NCBI GenBank assembly: GCA_003439945.1
Contig: QVRM01005503.1
Location: forward strand, 1-64,000
Direction: 5' to 3'
DNA from: Dermanyssus gallinae
Lineage: Eukaryota > Arthropoda > Arachnida > Mesostigmata > Dermanyssidae
DNA: 64,000 nucleotides
Part shown: one piece after another, positions 1 to 10,002 of the stretch
How the letters are laid out: each line of letters starts with the position of its first letter
Numbering within the stretch: the first letter of the stretch is position 1
The notes under the pieces: generated by a model
Databases searched by the model: none
What the model saw: only the letters and a program-made list of their open reading frames with translations
Told to the model about the DNA's origin: nothing
Translations under genes and position numbers: made by a program

Positions 1-1196
1 CCGTTTGCTGCTTTTCCTGCCTTTGTCGCATATGTTATGCTTCTGATAATGCACAAATAAATTCACACTTGTGTGCACTTAGTACTCGCCCGGAAGTTGT
101 AAACAAAAACGAAAGTTGAAAGAACAGTAGGCAACACTATCTTTGTGTATGAATATTGCAGCACCGACATGCTTGTGTTCGTCATTTTCTCTTGCTGTGT
201 CTGTAGGAGAATTAGCTCGAATATTCCATAAACGTTACACGAGATAATTCTATCCGCAGTGGATTCGATTCTAGCTTATTCTTCGTATATATCTCATATA
301 TATATACCACACAATGTGAAATGACAACTGCTAAAATAAACCCTTTTTATTTTTTGGATCGGACTTGCTACGATAGTTATGGTCAGTTGATATATAAGCT
401 GACTCAATAATAAATACTCTAGAAATGAGGTAACCTCTACATCCTATATTCATTTCAGTATCTCGGTAACTATCATTTTTGAGCCATTTTCTGCTATGAA
501 CTAAGATTGCATGATTGATTTTAATAGATAAGACAAGTCGTAATTTTCTGCAGCTAGCCTCTCTAATTCTCTTACCATGCATTCAATTTCTAATTATACT
601 AACGCTACCAAGCGGCATGTATGATACTTTTAAACGTATCGTTATTTCAACGATTCATTGGTTGTTATCTACTGATGATTAGATACTTTTCTGCTGCTGC
701 TGATGCTTCTTTTCCTCTTAATTTTTTTTTGGATTATATGTGAGACGACTTTCATCAGAACAACTTTGGTTTTTTACTTTTGTGAAAACTTGGGGTTCTT
801 TTCGCTCCTATCAACTACTCTTCTTCTCCTGGTGATCGTCGTAGTCGCATTCACTCTCGTTTTATGTCCAGCTCGTTCTTCAATCTCATAAAATTCTCCC
901 CTAAGTGCAGTCCCTGTTCAGTTTGTTACGTTCAAGCCCACGCTGCTTACATAACATTCGTGTTTCGTACATCGTTGTGCTTGCCATTCAGTTATTTATA
1001 ATGCTATTAGTACTTATTAGCACTCAATTTTAACTGTTTCCACGTGCTTTCGTCCCGTTGCATAGCAGCAACTAGATATACCGTACCGCTACCGCGGACT
1101 CTACTGCTGCTGCTGCAACCAGCGATTCTGTCCGTACGTCCTTAAGTGCTAAGCAAAGCAGGCTAGTAGGGGTCGCATTATCGACCTCGCACAGTA
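1..1196. other. No recognisable gene
   Basis: No domain, RNA gene or transposon terminus could be recognised here. Short AT-rich stretches (a TATATA run near 290-305) and pyrimidine-rich runs near 690-880 are present. The ORFs are short and lack family motifs, so the stretch is best treated as intergenic or intronic. Confidence 0.5.
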
Positions 1197-1690
1197 ATGT
1201 ATGGGTATTTTTTGTTTGTGTTCCGCTTAAGAAGCTGCCTGACCTCCTTTGAGCCTAATCGTTCGGGTGCAAAAGTACTAGCTTGCAGAAAATCAGGCAT
1301 TTGTTATATGGCTAACGTGGTCATAATAAATTGTTGCGCGAGCCTCCAGAAAATTTCGTCGTTAGATGGTTGGTCTGTTATTGACACGCATTATCGCGTT
1401 TCCATTTCAGTCCTCAGCGGACGTTGTAAGTACCTGACTGTCGCACACAAAAGATTAAACGAATGCTGCGACGATATAGGTTTTAGCTATCAGTTTAATG
1501 AACCCGTGACCATCACTAGAGACTTTAATCTACCTCGTATCGACCGGGCAATCGCGGCAACCTCCACTGCCGAGTCAACTCATGGGGGCTCTTTTCGTCA
1601 CTGGAACGCTAAAACAATATAGTTTGAGCTAATCAATGGTTCCACGCGCCACTGTTCTGACCATAAGCTTACCTTGTTCGAACTCAAATA
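1197..1690 (+). pseudogene. LINE endonuclease remnant
   Basis: A 141-codon open frame, continuing past a stop at about 1621, carries two marks of the apurinic-endonuclease-like domain of non-LTR retrotransposons. One is VTITRDFNLPRID at about 1500-1545, matching the usual GDFNLPxIDW block with the Gly replaced by Arg. The other is SDHKLTLFE about 35 codons later, matching the C-terminal SDH motif. The spacing between them is shorter than usual, implying an internal deletion. In an intact element this domain nicks target DNA before target-primed reverse transcription. Reverse transcriptase motifs of the same type lie downstream at 2641-2912, separated by a SINE-like insertion, so these are probably two parts of one dead element. 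The clade is uncertain: CR1-like or jockey-like. Confidence 0.55.
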
Positions 1691-1780
1691 GACGTTTATT
1701 GAAACAGCGCAATTGCTATGTGAAGATTTTGTATGTGAGAACTTAAATGAATAAACACATAGCTTTAAAACATATTGCCG

Positions 1781-1995
1781 AGCAAGATGGCTTAGTAGCA
1801 AAAGCCTTCGTCTGGGTTCGAGACCCAGACGGCCACTCCTAAATTGCTTTTCATGGTTCCCAATTTAAACAAGGTGAATGCCGGAGTGGATTAAAAATCG
1901 ACCATGATCGGAAAAAACGGGGAGCACAGATGTCTCAAAAAGAGATGGTGCATTACCATATAACCCCCATAAAAAAAGAATATATATATATATTA
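1781..1995 (+). mobile_element. tRNA-derived SINE-like copy A
   Basis: The copy starts with an A-box-like GATGGCTTAGTAGCAAAAGC and a B-box-like GGGTTCGAGACCC, the two internal RNA polymerase III promoter boxes of tRNA genes. A shared body follows, including CAAGGTGAATGCCGGAGT. A second copy with the same head and body lies at 35182-35373. Copy A lacks about 15 bases between the boxes compared with copy B. It ends in A-rich and TA-rich sequence. It sits between the endonuclease and reverse transcriptase parts of a LINE remnant, so it probably inserted after that element. The 3' boundary is approximate. Confidence 0.65.
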
Positions 1996-2640
1996 TTAGC
2001 GGTTTCACAATAAGACAACCGTGTTCTGTAAGTAGGAAGCCAACCAACTCTTAAAGTTGCAGACCAAATACAGCACGAATAGCCCTGTTTTGCAGAAACT
2101 AGAGTGCTACGATGACTCTTTGGTAAGTCCCGCCCGATAATGGCCAGCCATTTAAAATTGATCCACTGGAAAGTAATATTTTCATTGTGCTCATTTGTCG
2201 CCAGTCTCAGGCATTCATATCTTCATATCCAGGCCTGCCTCGTCCACTGCAAACCATTGAAAACTCATAACACGAACAGCGTCCTCGCATTCTGACTGAG
2301 ATAAGCATAAGGAGAGCCGGTCGGTGTTTTTCGCTTTGCCATTCGCGCTCACCAGCAATGAGTCCCACCGATAGAATCGCCTCGCACACGGCACCGACTA
2401 ATAAAACATTAACCGCTAAAAGAAATTAAACTTTAAGCATCCCATACATTGTGAAAAACTAGCTATTGTAGCAGAGCATTTGAAGCAATTTTTGAGTGTT
2501 CACAGAGCGGCGCCTTAGTTCCACACCTTTATAAACAGAGTATGTAAAATCAATACATAATAAAGGGCTAAAACGCTCATTGAGCCAGCCCCTTTGCATG
2601 CACTATTTTTGAAAGGATACTAGTCACACACCTAACTACT
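1996..2640. other. Unassigned, probably decayed LINE middle
   Basis: This lies between the endonuclease and reverse transcriptase motifs of the LINE remnant. No motif of its own is recognised. Its position suggests it is the mutated middle of the same element, but the sequence does not prove that. Confidence 0.25.
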
Positions 2641-2912
2641 GTCTGCACTAACCAACTGCTGGAAATGACAAACGATTGGGCTTTGTACATAAACGCCAAC
2701 AAGAACCTTTACTGTACATATTTCAACAAAAAGGGTGCTACTGATAGGGCCGATCATAGGCTGGTTATCAACACAATAAAGACGCTCCAGGACCATCCAT
2801 AGACTCGTAAATGGCTTGCATAATGGGATGAAGCTCTTTGTAAACCACGACTGGCACAGTGTGACATCCGACAGGGGAGTTGCGTCTCTCCATTACTGTA
2901 CACAATTTGTTT
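2641..2912 (+). pseudogene. LINE reverse transcriptase fragment
   Basis: One frame reads LLEMTNDWALYINANKN and then YFNKKGATDRADHRLVI, which resembles the RT palm motif A block (FDxSKAFDxVDHxLLI) with its first catalytic Asp replaced by Asn. Further on come LVNGLHNGMKLFVN and, after a one-base frame change, QGSCVSPLLYTIC. The last matches RT motif B (PQGSVLSPLLFTIY). A stop codon lies between these blocks, so the gene is dead. The order endonuclease, then RT, and the shared strand with 1197-1690 fit a single CR1/jockey-type element interrupted by the SINE at 1781. Nothing recognisable follows the fragment. Confidence 0.6.
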
Positions 2913-3276
2913 TGAACATATGAGCTCGGGTTCCGTCTAGAGTTAAATAGTCTGTTGGCGACCTAAAATATTTCTCTCCTTTTGGACTCTCGCTCAGCGC
3001 ATACCACGCTCTAGCCCGCTGTTGATCGCATAAGCCGCTAACACAGTGACAACAGATGAAGCTCTTCGTTACGAAATGCCTCGTTCCAAAACATAGCCTT
3101 CTCAATACGGAGTATCACCGACGGTTCAGTCACTGCCTACCGCAATTGTTTACGCGGGACTTTGGTGCTCTAATGTTGACGTATCGTACGTCCGCTGCGC
3201 TTATTTGAACCTAAGTTAAATAATACATTTGTACTTGTAAACATTATTTTCTGATGTTACATCATAAAGGATTCCA

Positions 3277-3278
<2 letters not shown>
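2913..3278. other. No recognisable feature
   Basis: No coding motif or repeat is recognised before the TA microsatellite that flanks the palindromic element. Confidence 0.4.

Positions 3279-3326
<48 letters not shown>
3279..3326. repeat. (TA)n microsatellite, left flank of palindromic element
   Basis: An AT dinucleotide tract abuts the first base of the element at 3327. A tract of similar length follows the element's last base. Tc1/mariner elements insert at TA, so the element probably landed inside one longer TA tract. Confidence 0.9.
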
Positions 3327-3329
<3 letters not shown>

Positions 3330-4232
3330 GGTGTTACGTAAAAAGTAGTACTTCTTTCGAGGTTTGATAGAGCTCGGCAAGAAATAATTTTCCCAATGGG
3401 CGGAAGCCAAGAAAACGTTTTGTTTAGGAGTGAGGATGAAATTTAGAAAAGTCGTTATTCTGCCTTATTTTCTCCTACATAGTTGTACAAAATCTACGTT
3501 TGCGGGAGAACCAGTCAACGCATGAAGCAAACCGATCATACCAGTGTGTTCGGCGGAAAATTTTGCATAACCTAAATGACACCCTAACGCAAGCTAGCAA
3601 AAAGCAAATAGGTGGAATAAAAAAAATCATAAAAAGTCGATTTGTTGTTATAACTTACGTTGAAGCTTCACGTGCAAAATCTAAAAATTTTGCCATTGCG
3701 CACAAATGACGAACACTCTCTGACGATAGCAAATTTAATGCCCGTCATTTTCGTACCAAAGTGATGGTGCTGCGTTACGTAGTTGCTGAGAAACTAGGCT
3801 TTTTCGACAGCCATATCAAAAGCAAAGGCATGCATACTTCCTAGCATCTTGACCTGCTTTACCACAGAAACCACTTGCGCACGTCCAGAAACACACCAGC
3901 ATTTATTTATTATAAGAAGTGCTCGAAGTTCCGTCCGCCTACCACTAAACACGTTCTGTAGCGATTGCACAGGCTCTCTTGCACTCGTGTAAATATGTTA
4001 GGCATTGCCCTAACGGCGTCAGCAGCGTTGAATATACGGTCAACCAGATCTTCACGCGATTCAACGGGGGGTTTCGTAGACAACACTCTTTAGGTAGCCC
4101 CACAAAAAAAAGTCGAGGCTTGTTAAATCGGGGGAGCGAGGTGGCCAAGCGATAGACCCGCCTCGGCCGATCCACCGATTCTTGAATGCTTCGTTTAGGT
4201 ATTCTCGAACCGTAGCAGAGTTGTGTGGCGGC
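3327..4232 (+). repeat. Left inverted arm (906 bp)
   Basis: This is the reverse complement of 5315-6220. It includes, on the minus strand, the last roughly 110 codons of the transposase, from PPHNSATVREYL through SPDLTSLDFFLWGYLK. The match stops abruptly after GGCGGC at 4232. In this copy the T-run after the catalytic Asp has 8 bases, which keeps the frame open. The following C-run has 6 bases rather than 5, which breaks it. Confidence 0.85.
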
Positions 4233-4557
4233 ATTTTCAGACGAAAGCTTTCCAGGATGCCTTCTAACAACTGGGTAACGTATGAATCAAAAACGCGCGA
4301 AACGCAGCTGCATCTAATCTGGCGGAAACAAACACACCAGCATTTGTTTACGCTGAGCAGCCGGCTTTGTTTCGAATTATTCGCCGTTCGCACAAGCTTC
4401 TATCGGAAATTTGCGCGGGCTTTGATTCGGAATTCGTCATTCGAGACGCCAAAACACCATAAGAAAAACCGCCAACGCCAAAAGCTATAACACGAAGTGT
4501 CAGGTTCTCGAGATGTGTCATTTCATCGCGAATTGCAGACTCTATCATAATTTCGTG

Positions 4558-5637
4558 ATGAGCCGGTTTACAAATGTGGAAAAGGCTGACATGCTCTGCA
4601 TTTATGGTGAAGCACGCTATAACGCGAGAGCCGCGCGACGGCTATACGCAGAGCGTTATCCAAATAGACTCATACCTGATAGTCGCACGTTTACTAATAT
4701 ATACAGTCAGTTACGTGTAAGTGGGTCATTCTATGGCCGTTACTACGACCTCTGGACGGACACGGACGACGAGAACAGCTGATGTGGAAGAATTCATTCT
4801 TCAAGAACTAGCCGAACGGCCTTCTGTGAGCATTAGGGGGTTAGCTGTGTATGCCGGGGTTAGTTCCGCAACTGTGCAAAGGACACTGGCCGATGAAGGA
4901 CTGCATCCATACCGGTACCAGCGAATTCAAACTCTGCGATCCAGTGACTTTCAGGCTACGTACTGAATACTGTCGACAGTTTTTGGAGAAAGTGGATATA
5001 CTGGACAGGTTCCCTGCACTTGTTCTGTTTACGGATGAGGCTTCGTTTAGCCAAGATGGTGTGTTTAATGCACACAACAGTCATTGGTGGGCCTACGAGA
5101 ACCCGAATATGACTCGCGAGCATAGACGCCAGGATCGTTTCTCGGTGAATGTCTGGGCGGGCATGGTGGACGACTACCTTATAGGTCCCCACATACTTCC
5201 CGCCAGATTAGATGCAGCTGCCTATCGCGCATTTTTGATTTATACGTTACCCCAGCTTTTGGAAAGCGTCCCGGAAAGCGTTCGTCTAAGAATGTGGTTC
5301 CAGCATGATGGTGCGCCGCCACACAACTCTGCTACGGTTCGAGAATACCTAAACGAAGCATTCAAGAATCGGTGGATCGGCCGAGGCGGGTCTATCGCTT
5401 GGCCACCTCGCTCCCCCGATTTAACAAGCCTCGACTTTTTTTTTGTGGGGCTACCTAAAGAGTGTTGTCTACGAAACCCCCGTTGAATCGCGTGAAGATC
5501 TGGTTGACCGTATATTCAACGCTGCTGACGCCGTTAGGGCAATGCCTAACATATTTACACGAGTGCAAGAGAGCCTGTGCAATCGCTACAGAACGTGTTT
5601 AGTGGTAGGCGGACGGAACTTCGAGCACTTCTTATAA
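4558..5637 (+). pseudogene. Mariner-like (DUF4817-type, D41D) transposase, frameshifted
   Basis: The frame starts at MSRFTNVEKADML and reads an N-terminal helix-turn-helix region (YGEARYNARAARRLYAERYP), a second HTH region (SIRGLAVYAGVSSATVQRTL) and the DDE nuclease. Catalytic Asp codons are visible in FTDEASF (about 5034), FQHDGAPPH (5307) and LTSLD (5433). The last two are separated by 41 residues. The protein ends GGRNFEHFL, and an AATAAA lies just after the stop. About 358 residues is the normal length. Three single-base surpluses break the frame: a CC near 4750, a GG near 4953 and a nine-base T-run at 5436. All are homopolymer-length changes, so they could be true decay or sequencing error. 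The 3' third lies in the right inverted arm. The protein would cut and paste the element in the nucleus at TA targets. Confidence 0.8.
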
Positions 5638-6217
5638 TAAATAAATGCTGGTGTGTTTTCTGGACGTGCGCAAGTGGTTTCTGTGGTAAAGCAGGTCAAG
5701 ATGCTAGGAAGTATGCATGCCTTTGCTTTTGATATGGCTGTCGAAAAAGCCTAGTTTCTCAGCAACTACGTAACGCAGCACCATCACTTTGGTACGAAAT
5801 GACGGGCATTAAATTTGCTATCGTCAGAGAGTGTTCGTCATTTGTGCGCAATGGCAAAATTTTTAGATTTTGCACGTGAAAGCTTCAACGTAAGTTATAA
5901 CAACAAATCGACTTTTTATGATTTTTTTATTCCCACCTATTTGCTTTTTGCTAGCTTGCGTTAGGTGTCATTTAGGTTATGCAAAATTTTCCGCCGAACA
6001 CACTGGTATGATCGGTTGCTTCATGCGTTGACTGGTTCTCCCGCAACGTAGATTTTGTACAACTATGTAGGAGAAAATAAGGCAGAATAACGACTTTTCT
6101 AAATTTCATCCTCACTCCTAAACAAAACGTTTTCTTGGCTTCCGCCCATTGGGAAAAATTATTTTCTTGCCGAGCTCTATCAAACCTCGAAAGAAGTACT
6201 ACTTTTTACGTAACACC

Positions 6218-6220
<3 letters not shown>
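5315..6220 (+). repeat. Right inverted arm (906 bp)
   Basis: This is the reverse complement of 3327-4232. It holds the transposase C-terminal third (from about 5315 to the stop at 5637) and about 580 bp of 3' flank ending in the terminal ACACCCTG. The T-run after LTSLD has 9 bases here against 8 in the left arm, while the later C-run has the in-frame length of 5. Confidence 0.85.

Positions 6221-6268
<48 letters not shown>
6221..6268. repeat. (TA)n microsatellite, right flank of palindromic element
   Basis: A TA dinucleotide tract follows the element's last base directly, mirroring the tract at 3279-3326. Confidence 0.9.
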
Positions 6269-6269
<1 letters not shown>

Positions 6270-7221
6270 TATTCCTGTTTAAATCAATTATGTATCTAAA
6301 GATGCAAACGGTATGCTTACGGGTGTTGAAAGCCGATTCCGGAAAAGGCTATGCAGAAAATGTAACATCGATCAAAATTCTTCTAACCTTCCGTCGCTGT
6401 GTAACAAGAGGAACGACGCACGGGTACTACTACAGCTGGTAAACTCAAATTTTGACCGTTTCTTTGATGTGTGATTGCACAATCGTAGTCGGAGTCAAAT
6501 AGTTATTGAACAAAATTGCACTGCAATAATAAATAACATGTTTACTTAGCATATAGTCAGAGAATCGCTTAATTAGGTGGCTCTGCAGGCTTCGTTGCAC
6601 CTGTCTATAGTTTAGGCTTTTTCAGGCATTCGATTGCATGTTCTGCGATTAATCCTCAAATTAAAGTGACCGACGGTGAAAACTAATAAGATCTTTAGGT
6701 AGAATGCATTGCTGTTTGCACTACTGTTTTCTCACACCCCGCTGCGAAATTCAACTTCCTACACTAAATGCGATTTTAGGAAGTTGACGTAGATGTAAAG
6801 CTGCATTGAGACAAGCGATTGCTGCCGACAAAAAAAACTGCAGAAAAAGAGCAAGTGTTAACCATTGTTTTTGGGTGAGCGTGCGTATCCACGTGTCTTG
6901 GGTTCACATCGAGTACGGTATATCGCGTATTCATCTCGAGAACAGGGCGGGCTCAAGCTATCGATTGCCCTAGCGGAGTCTATCGTTTGCACGATAGGAG
7001 GCAAGGATTGCGCAGCTCCGTCATTAATCGAGTGATCTGCCTTTCATCATGAGTATTATTGGCAAACGTCTTAGAACGTTCCTGGGCATTCGACTACAAG
7101 CGAATTCATCAAGGAGAGTTGCACGGTACACCGTATCCAGCGTTGATCTGAGGTGCACGAATACTGCTCAAAGATATGCCTCTAAAGCGCCTGGTGTATG
7201 TGATCTGTGCACCTATATATA
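6269..7221. other. No recognisable gene
   Basis: No motif, terminal repeat or RNA gene is recognised between the palindromic element and the mariner. The small ORFs are AT-rich and unconvincing. Confidence 0.4.
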
Positions 7222-8538
7222 CGAGGTGTGTTCAAAAAGTATCGCGACTGTTGTGTTTTTTCAAAAATTATTCATTTATTCATGAATATCTATTTTGTCC
7301 CCTTCAAAGTAATCCCCATGAGATATTATACACTTGTGCCAACGGTTTTTCCAATCTTCGAAGCACTTCAAAAAACCATTTTTTTTAATCTTGTTCAGCT
7401 CCTCCTTCGATGCCGTCTTTATCTCGTCAAGCGTAGCGTAACGTCGTCCTTTCATGGGCCTCTTCAGTTTAGGGAACAAGAAAAAGTCACAGGGGGCCAG
7501 ATCTGGGGAATACGGTGGCTGCGGCATCATTAGTGTGTTGTTTTTGGCCAAAAACTCGCGCACAAGCAACGATGTGTGAGCAGGGGCGTTATCGTGGTGC
7601 AAAAGCCAATTTTTGTTCTTCCACAAATCCGGGCGTTTTTGGCGGATTGCTTCGCGCAAATTGCGCATAACTTGCAGGTAATATTCCTTATTGACCGTTC
7701 TACCCTGTGGCAAGAACTCATGATGCACCACGCCTCTGCAATCGAAGAAAACTGTCAGCAAAACTTTCACATTCGACCGAACTTGGCGCGCTTTTTTCGG
7801 TCTTGGTTCGTGCGGCAGCTTCCATTGAGATGATTGAGCTTTGGTTTCCACGTCATAACCATAAACCCACGATTCGTCACCAGTTATGACCCTCTGGAGC
7901 AAATTTGGGTCGTCGCGGACAGAGTCCAACATCTCATTAGCAATGTTCATGCGATGCTGTTTTTGGTCGCAATTGAGCAATTTTGGTACGAATTTCGCGG
8001 CGACCCGTCTCATGCCCAAATCATTGATAAAAATCGAATGGCACGAGCCAATCGATATATTTAGGTCCTCAGCAACTTCTCTAACGGTGATTCGACGATT
8101 GGCCAATACCATTTTCTCCACTTCATTAATTTTTTCGTCTGTTGTTGAAGTGCTCGGGCGTCCGGCACGCTCTTCGTCGTTCACATCTTCTCGGCCTTCT
8201 GAGAACATTTTGTACCACCGATAAACGTTGCTTCGGTCCAAGGTAGCTTCTCCGTATGCCACAGTCAACATTCGGAATGCATCCGCGCACTTAATTTCGT
8301 TTTTCACACAAAATTTGATACAGGTTCTTTGATCCATTTTTTTGAATAGGTAAAAATCGAAGGCGATCCAAAACACGTGCAAGCAAAGCAGCTGTCAACA
8401 ATTAAGTGAACATTCAAAATGGCCGAGCTTGTCGGCATAAGTGAGAGACATGAGTACCAACATAACGCCACAAAAAATCGAAATTCGAATATACGTAACC
8501 CGCGAAAATTCAAAAGTCGTGATACTTTTTGAACACAC

Positions 8539-8542
<4 letters not shown>
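7222..8542 (-). mobile_element. mariner transposon, apparently complete
   Basis: This 1,321-bp element has matching ends: 7222-7249 begins CGAGGTGTGTTCAAAAAGTA, and the reverse complement of 8515-8542 begins TGAGGTGTGTTCAAAAAGTA. The ends differ at 2 of about 28 positions. Each end abuts TA, the expected target duplication; the right end runs into a (TA)n tract. The total length and CGAGGTGTG-type ends are typical of mariners. The internal transposase frame is uninterrupted on the minus strand. With both ends and a full-length ORF, this is the best candidate for a recently active transposon in the window. Confidence 0.93.
7276..8337 (-). CDS. mariner transposase (DD34D)
   Basis: This 353-residue protein cuts and pastes the flanking mariner at TA dinucleotides. 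The start chosen is the ATG at 8337 (MDQRTCIKFCVKN), after an A-rich leader. The open frame extends 15 codons further upstream, but those codons do not look like mariner. Visible family features: an N-terminal helix-turn-helix region ending WYKMFSEGREDVNDEERAG, a GRPS linker, a second HTH (ITVREVAEDLNIS), FVPKLLN in place of the usual WVPHEL, catalytic TGDESWVYGYD, HHDNAPAHTS, and YSPDLAPCDFFLFPKLK. Exactly 34 residues separate the second and third catalytic Asp, the mariner DD34D signature. The C-terminus ends CFEDWKNRW...GDYFEGD as in the family. No stop or frameshift is present, so it may be functional. Expression and activity are unknown. Confidence 0.95.
   Translation of the reverse strand: MDQRTCIKFCVKNEIKCADAFRMLTVAYGEATLDRSNVYRWYKMFSEGREDVNDEERAGRPSTSTTDEKINEVEKMVLANRRITVREVAEDLNISIGSCHSIFINDLGMRRVAAKFVPKLLNCDQKQHRMNIANEMLDSVRDDPNLLQRVITGDESWVYGYDVETKAQSSQWKLPHEPRPKKARQVRSNVKVLLTVFFDCRGVVHHEFLPQGRTVNKEYYLQVMRNLREAIRQKRPDLWKNKNWLLHHDNAPAHTSLLVREFLAKNNTLMMPQPPYSPDLAPCDFFLFPKLKRPMKGRRYATLDEIKTASKEELNKIKKNGFLKCFEDWKNRWHKCIISHGDYFEGDKIDIHE

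Positions 8543-8570
<28 letters not shown>
8543..8570. repeat. (TA)n microsatellite at mariner end
   Basis: A TA tract directly follows the mariner right end and runs into the T-rich side of the adjoining LINE tail. Confidence 0.85.
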
Positions 8571-8577
<7 letters not shown>

Positions 8578-8740
8578 TAAATTTTTTTTTTGAGGAGGTG
8601 TTAAAGGCAGTTATGCACTATTGCTACGGGGCTCTACCTCTAGCAGTGTGGGACTCGACCCCAACGGTTGGATGTTACTCCGTTGAGACCCATACCCACT
8701 AAACGTACCTTCTCCCTTAAGCTTCACTCTCTGATAGCTC
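8571..8740 (-). mobile_element. LINE 3' end with A-rich tail
   Basis: Read on the minus strand, this contains TTTAGTGGGTATGGGTC, then GAGTCCCACACTGC and GTAGAGCCCCGTAGC, and ends in a run of A with a few T. That order resembles the 3' untranslated tails of R1-like LINEs, as recalled rather than searched. The TTTAGTGGGT block recurs in fragments at 13200, 13860 and, in altered form, 42130. No coding sequence is left here. Confidence 0.45.
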
Positions 8741-8860
8741 AGATCTTCATAAAAACAGTACTATGGACTATCAGGAGAAGTGGCGAGCGCCCTTTCAGAT
8801 CAATTGGCTGGGGTCGCCCAGAAATTCCAGCACTTGTCTAGCCCGTTTTCTTCGAGCTGC

Positions 8861-8863
<3 letters not shown>
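8741..8863. other. No recognisable feature
   Basis: Short unassigned spacer between the LINE tail and the TA/GA microsatellite. Confidence 0.4.
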
Positions 8864-8898
<35 letters not shown>

Positions 8899-8920
8899 GA
8901 GAGAGAGAGAGAGAGAGAGA
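8864..8920. repeat. (TA)n(GA)n compound microsatellite
   Basis: A TA tract of about 30 bases is followed by a GA tract of about 24 bases. A similar TA-then-GA arrangement forms the core of a foldback at 20187-20288. Confidence 0.9.
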
Positions 8921-8960
8921 ACATTCTTACTGTGTTTGACTAGCTCTAATTGAGCTCCTC

Positions 8961-9050
8961 GACAACAACAACAACAACAACAGCAACAACAGCAACGACG
9001 ACAACGACAACGACAACAACAACAACAACAATAACACCAACAATAACACC

Positions 9051-9103
<53 letters not shown>

Positions 9104-9421
9104 CGACAACAACGACAACAACGACAACAACGACAACAACGACAACAACGACAACAACGACAACAACGACAACAACGACAACAACGACAACAACGACAAC
9201 AACGACAACAACGACAACAACGACAACAACGACAACAACGACAACAACGACAACAACGACAACAACGACAACAACGACAACAACGACAACAACGACAACA
9301 ACGACAACAACGACAACAACGACAACAACGACAACAACGACAACAACGACAACAACGACAACAACGACAACAACGACAACAACGACAACAACGACAACAA
9401 CGACAACAACAACAAACAACG

Positions 9422-9458
<37 letters not shown>

Positions 9459-9473
9459 ACAACAACAACAAAC

Positions 9474-9566
<93 letters not shown>

Positions 9567-10002
9567 CGACAACAACGACAACAACGACAACAACGACAAC
9601 AACGACAACAACGACAACAACGACAACAACGACAACAACGACAACAACGACAACAACGACAACAACGACAACAACGACAACAACGACAACAACGACAACA
9701 ACGACAACAACGACAACAACGACAACAACGACAACAACGACAACAACGACAACAACGACAACAACGACAACAACGACAACAACGACAACAACGACAACAA
9801 CGACAACAACGACAACAACGACAACAACGACAACAACGACAACAACGACAACAACGACAACAACGACAACAACGACAACAACGACAACAACGACAACAAC
9901 GACAACAACGACAACAACGACAACAACGACAACAACAACAACAACAACAACAACAATAACACAACAACAATAACAACAACAATAACAACAACAACAACAA
10001 CA
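8961..10002 (+). repeat. CAA / CGACAACAA satellite-like array
   Basis: About 1 kb consists almost entirely of AAC-type triplets. Two blocks are built from the 9-mer CGACAACAA: about 9104-9403 (some 33 units) and about 9567-9930 (some 40 units). Pure CAA repeats lie before, between and after them, with AAACAAC interruptions near 9410 and 9450-9480 and ATAAC variants at both outer ends. The strand shown has almost no T. Long ORFs cross it in several frames only because 3 and 9 are multiples of three; they read as homopolymeric Thr, Asn-Asn-Asp, Cys or Leu and are not credible proteins. Confidence 0.95.

Larger units (their letters stand above)
3327..6220 (+). mobile_element. Palindromic Tc1/mariner-superfamily element
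   Basis: This 2,894-bp element begins CAGGGTGTTACGTAAAAAGT and ends with its exact reverse complement, flanked by TA on both sides. Positions 3327-4232 and 5315-6220 are inverted copies of each other, each 906 bp. Paired coordinates sum to 9547 at both the outer and inner ends, so there is no net length change. The arms differ visibly only at scattered sites, mostly single-base homopolymer lengths. The 1,082-bp centre (4233-5314) holds the first two thirds of a transposase gene, and the right arm completes it. The left arm therefore carries an inverted copy of the transposase 3' end and 3' flank. Terminal repeats that include coding sequence are abnormal for this superfamily. A smaller relative lies at 52332-53901. 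The element is probably immobile by itself because the transposase frame is broken. Confidence 0.85.
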
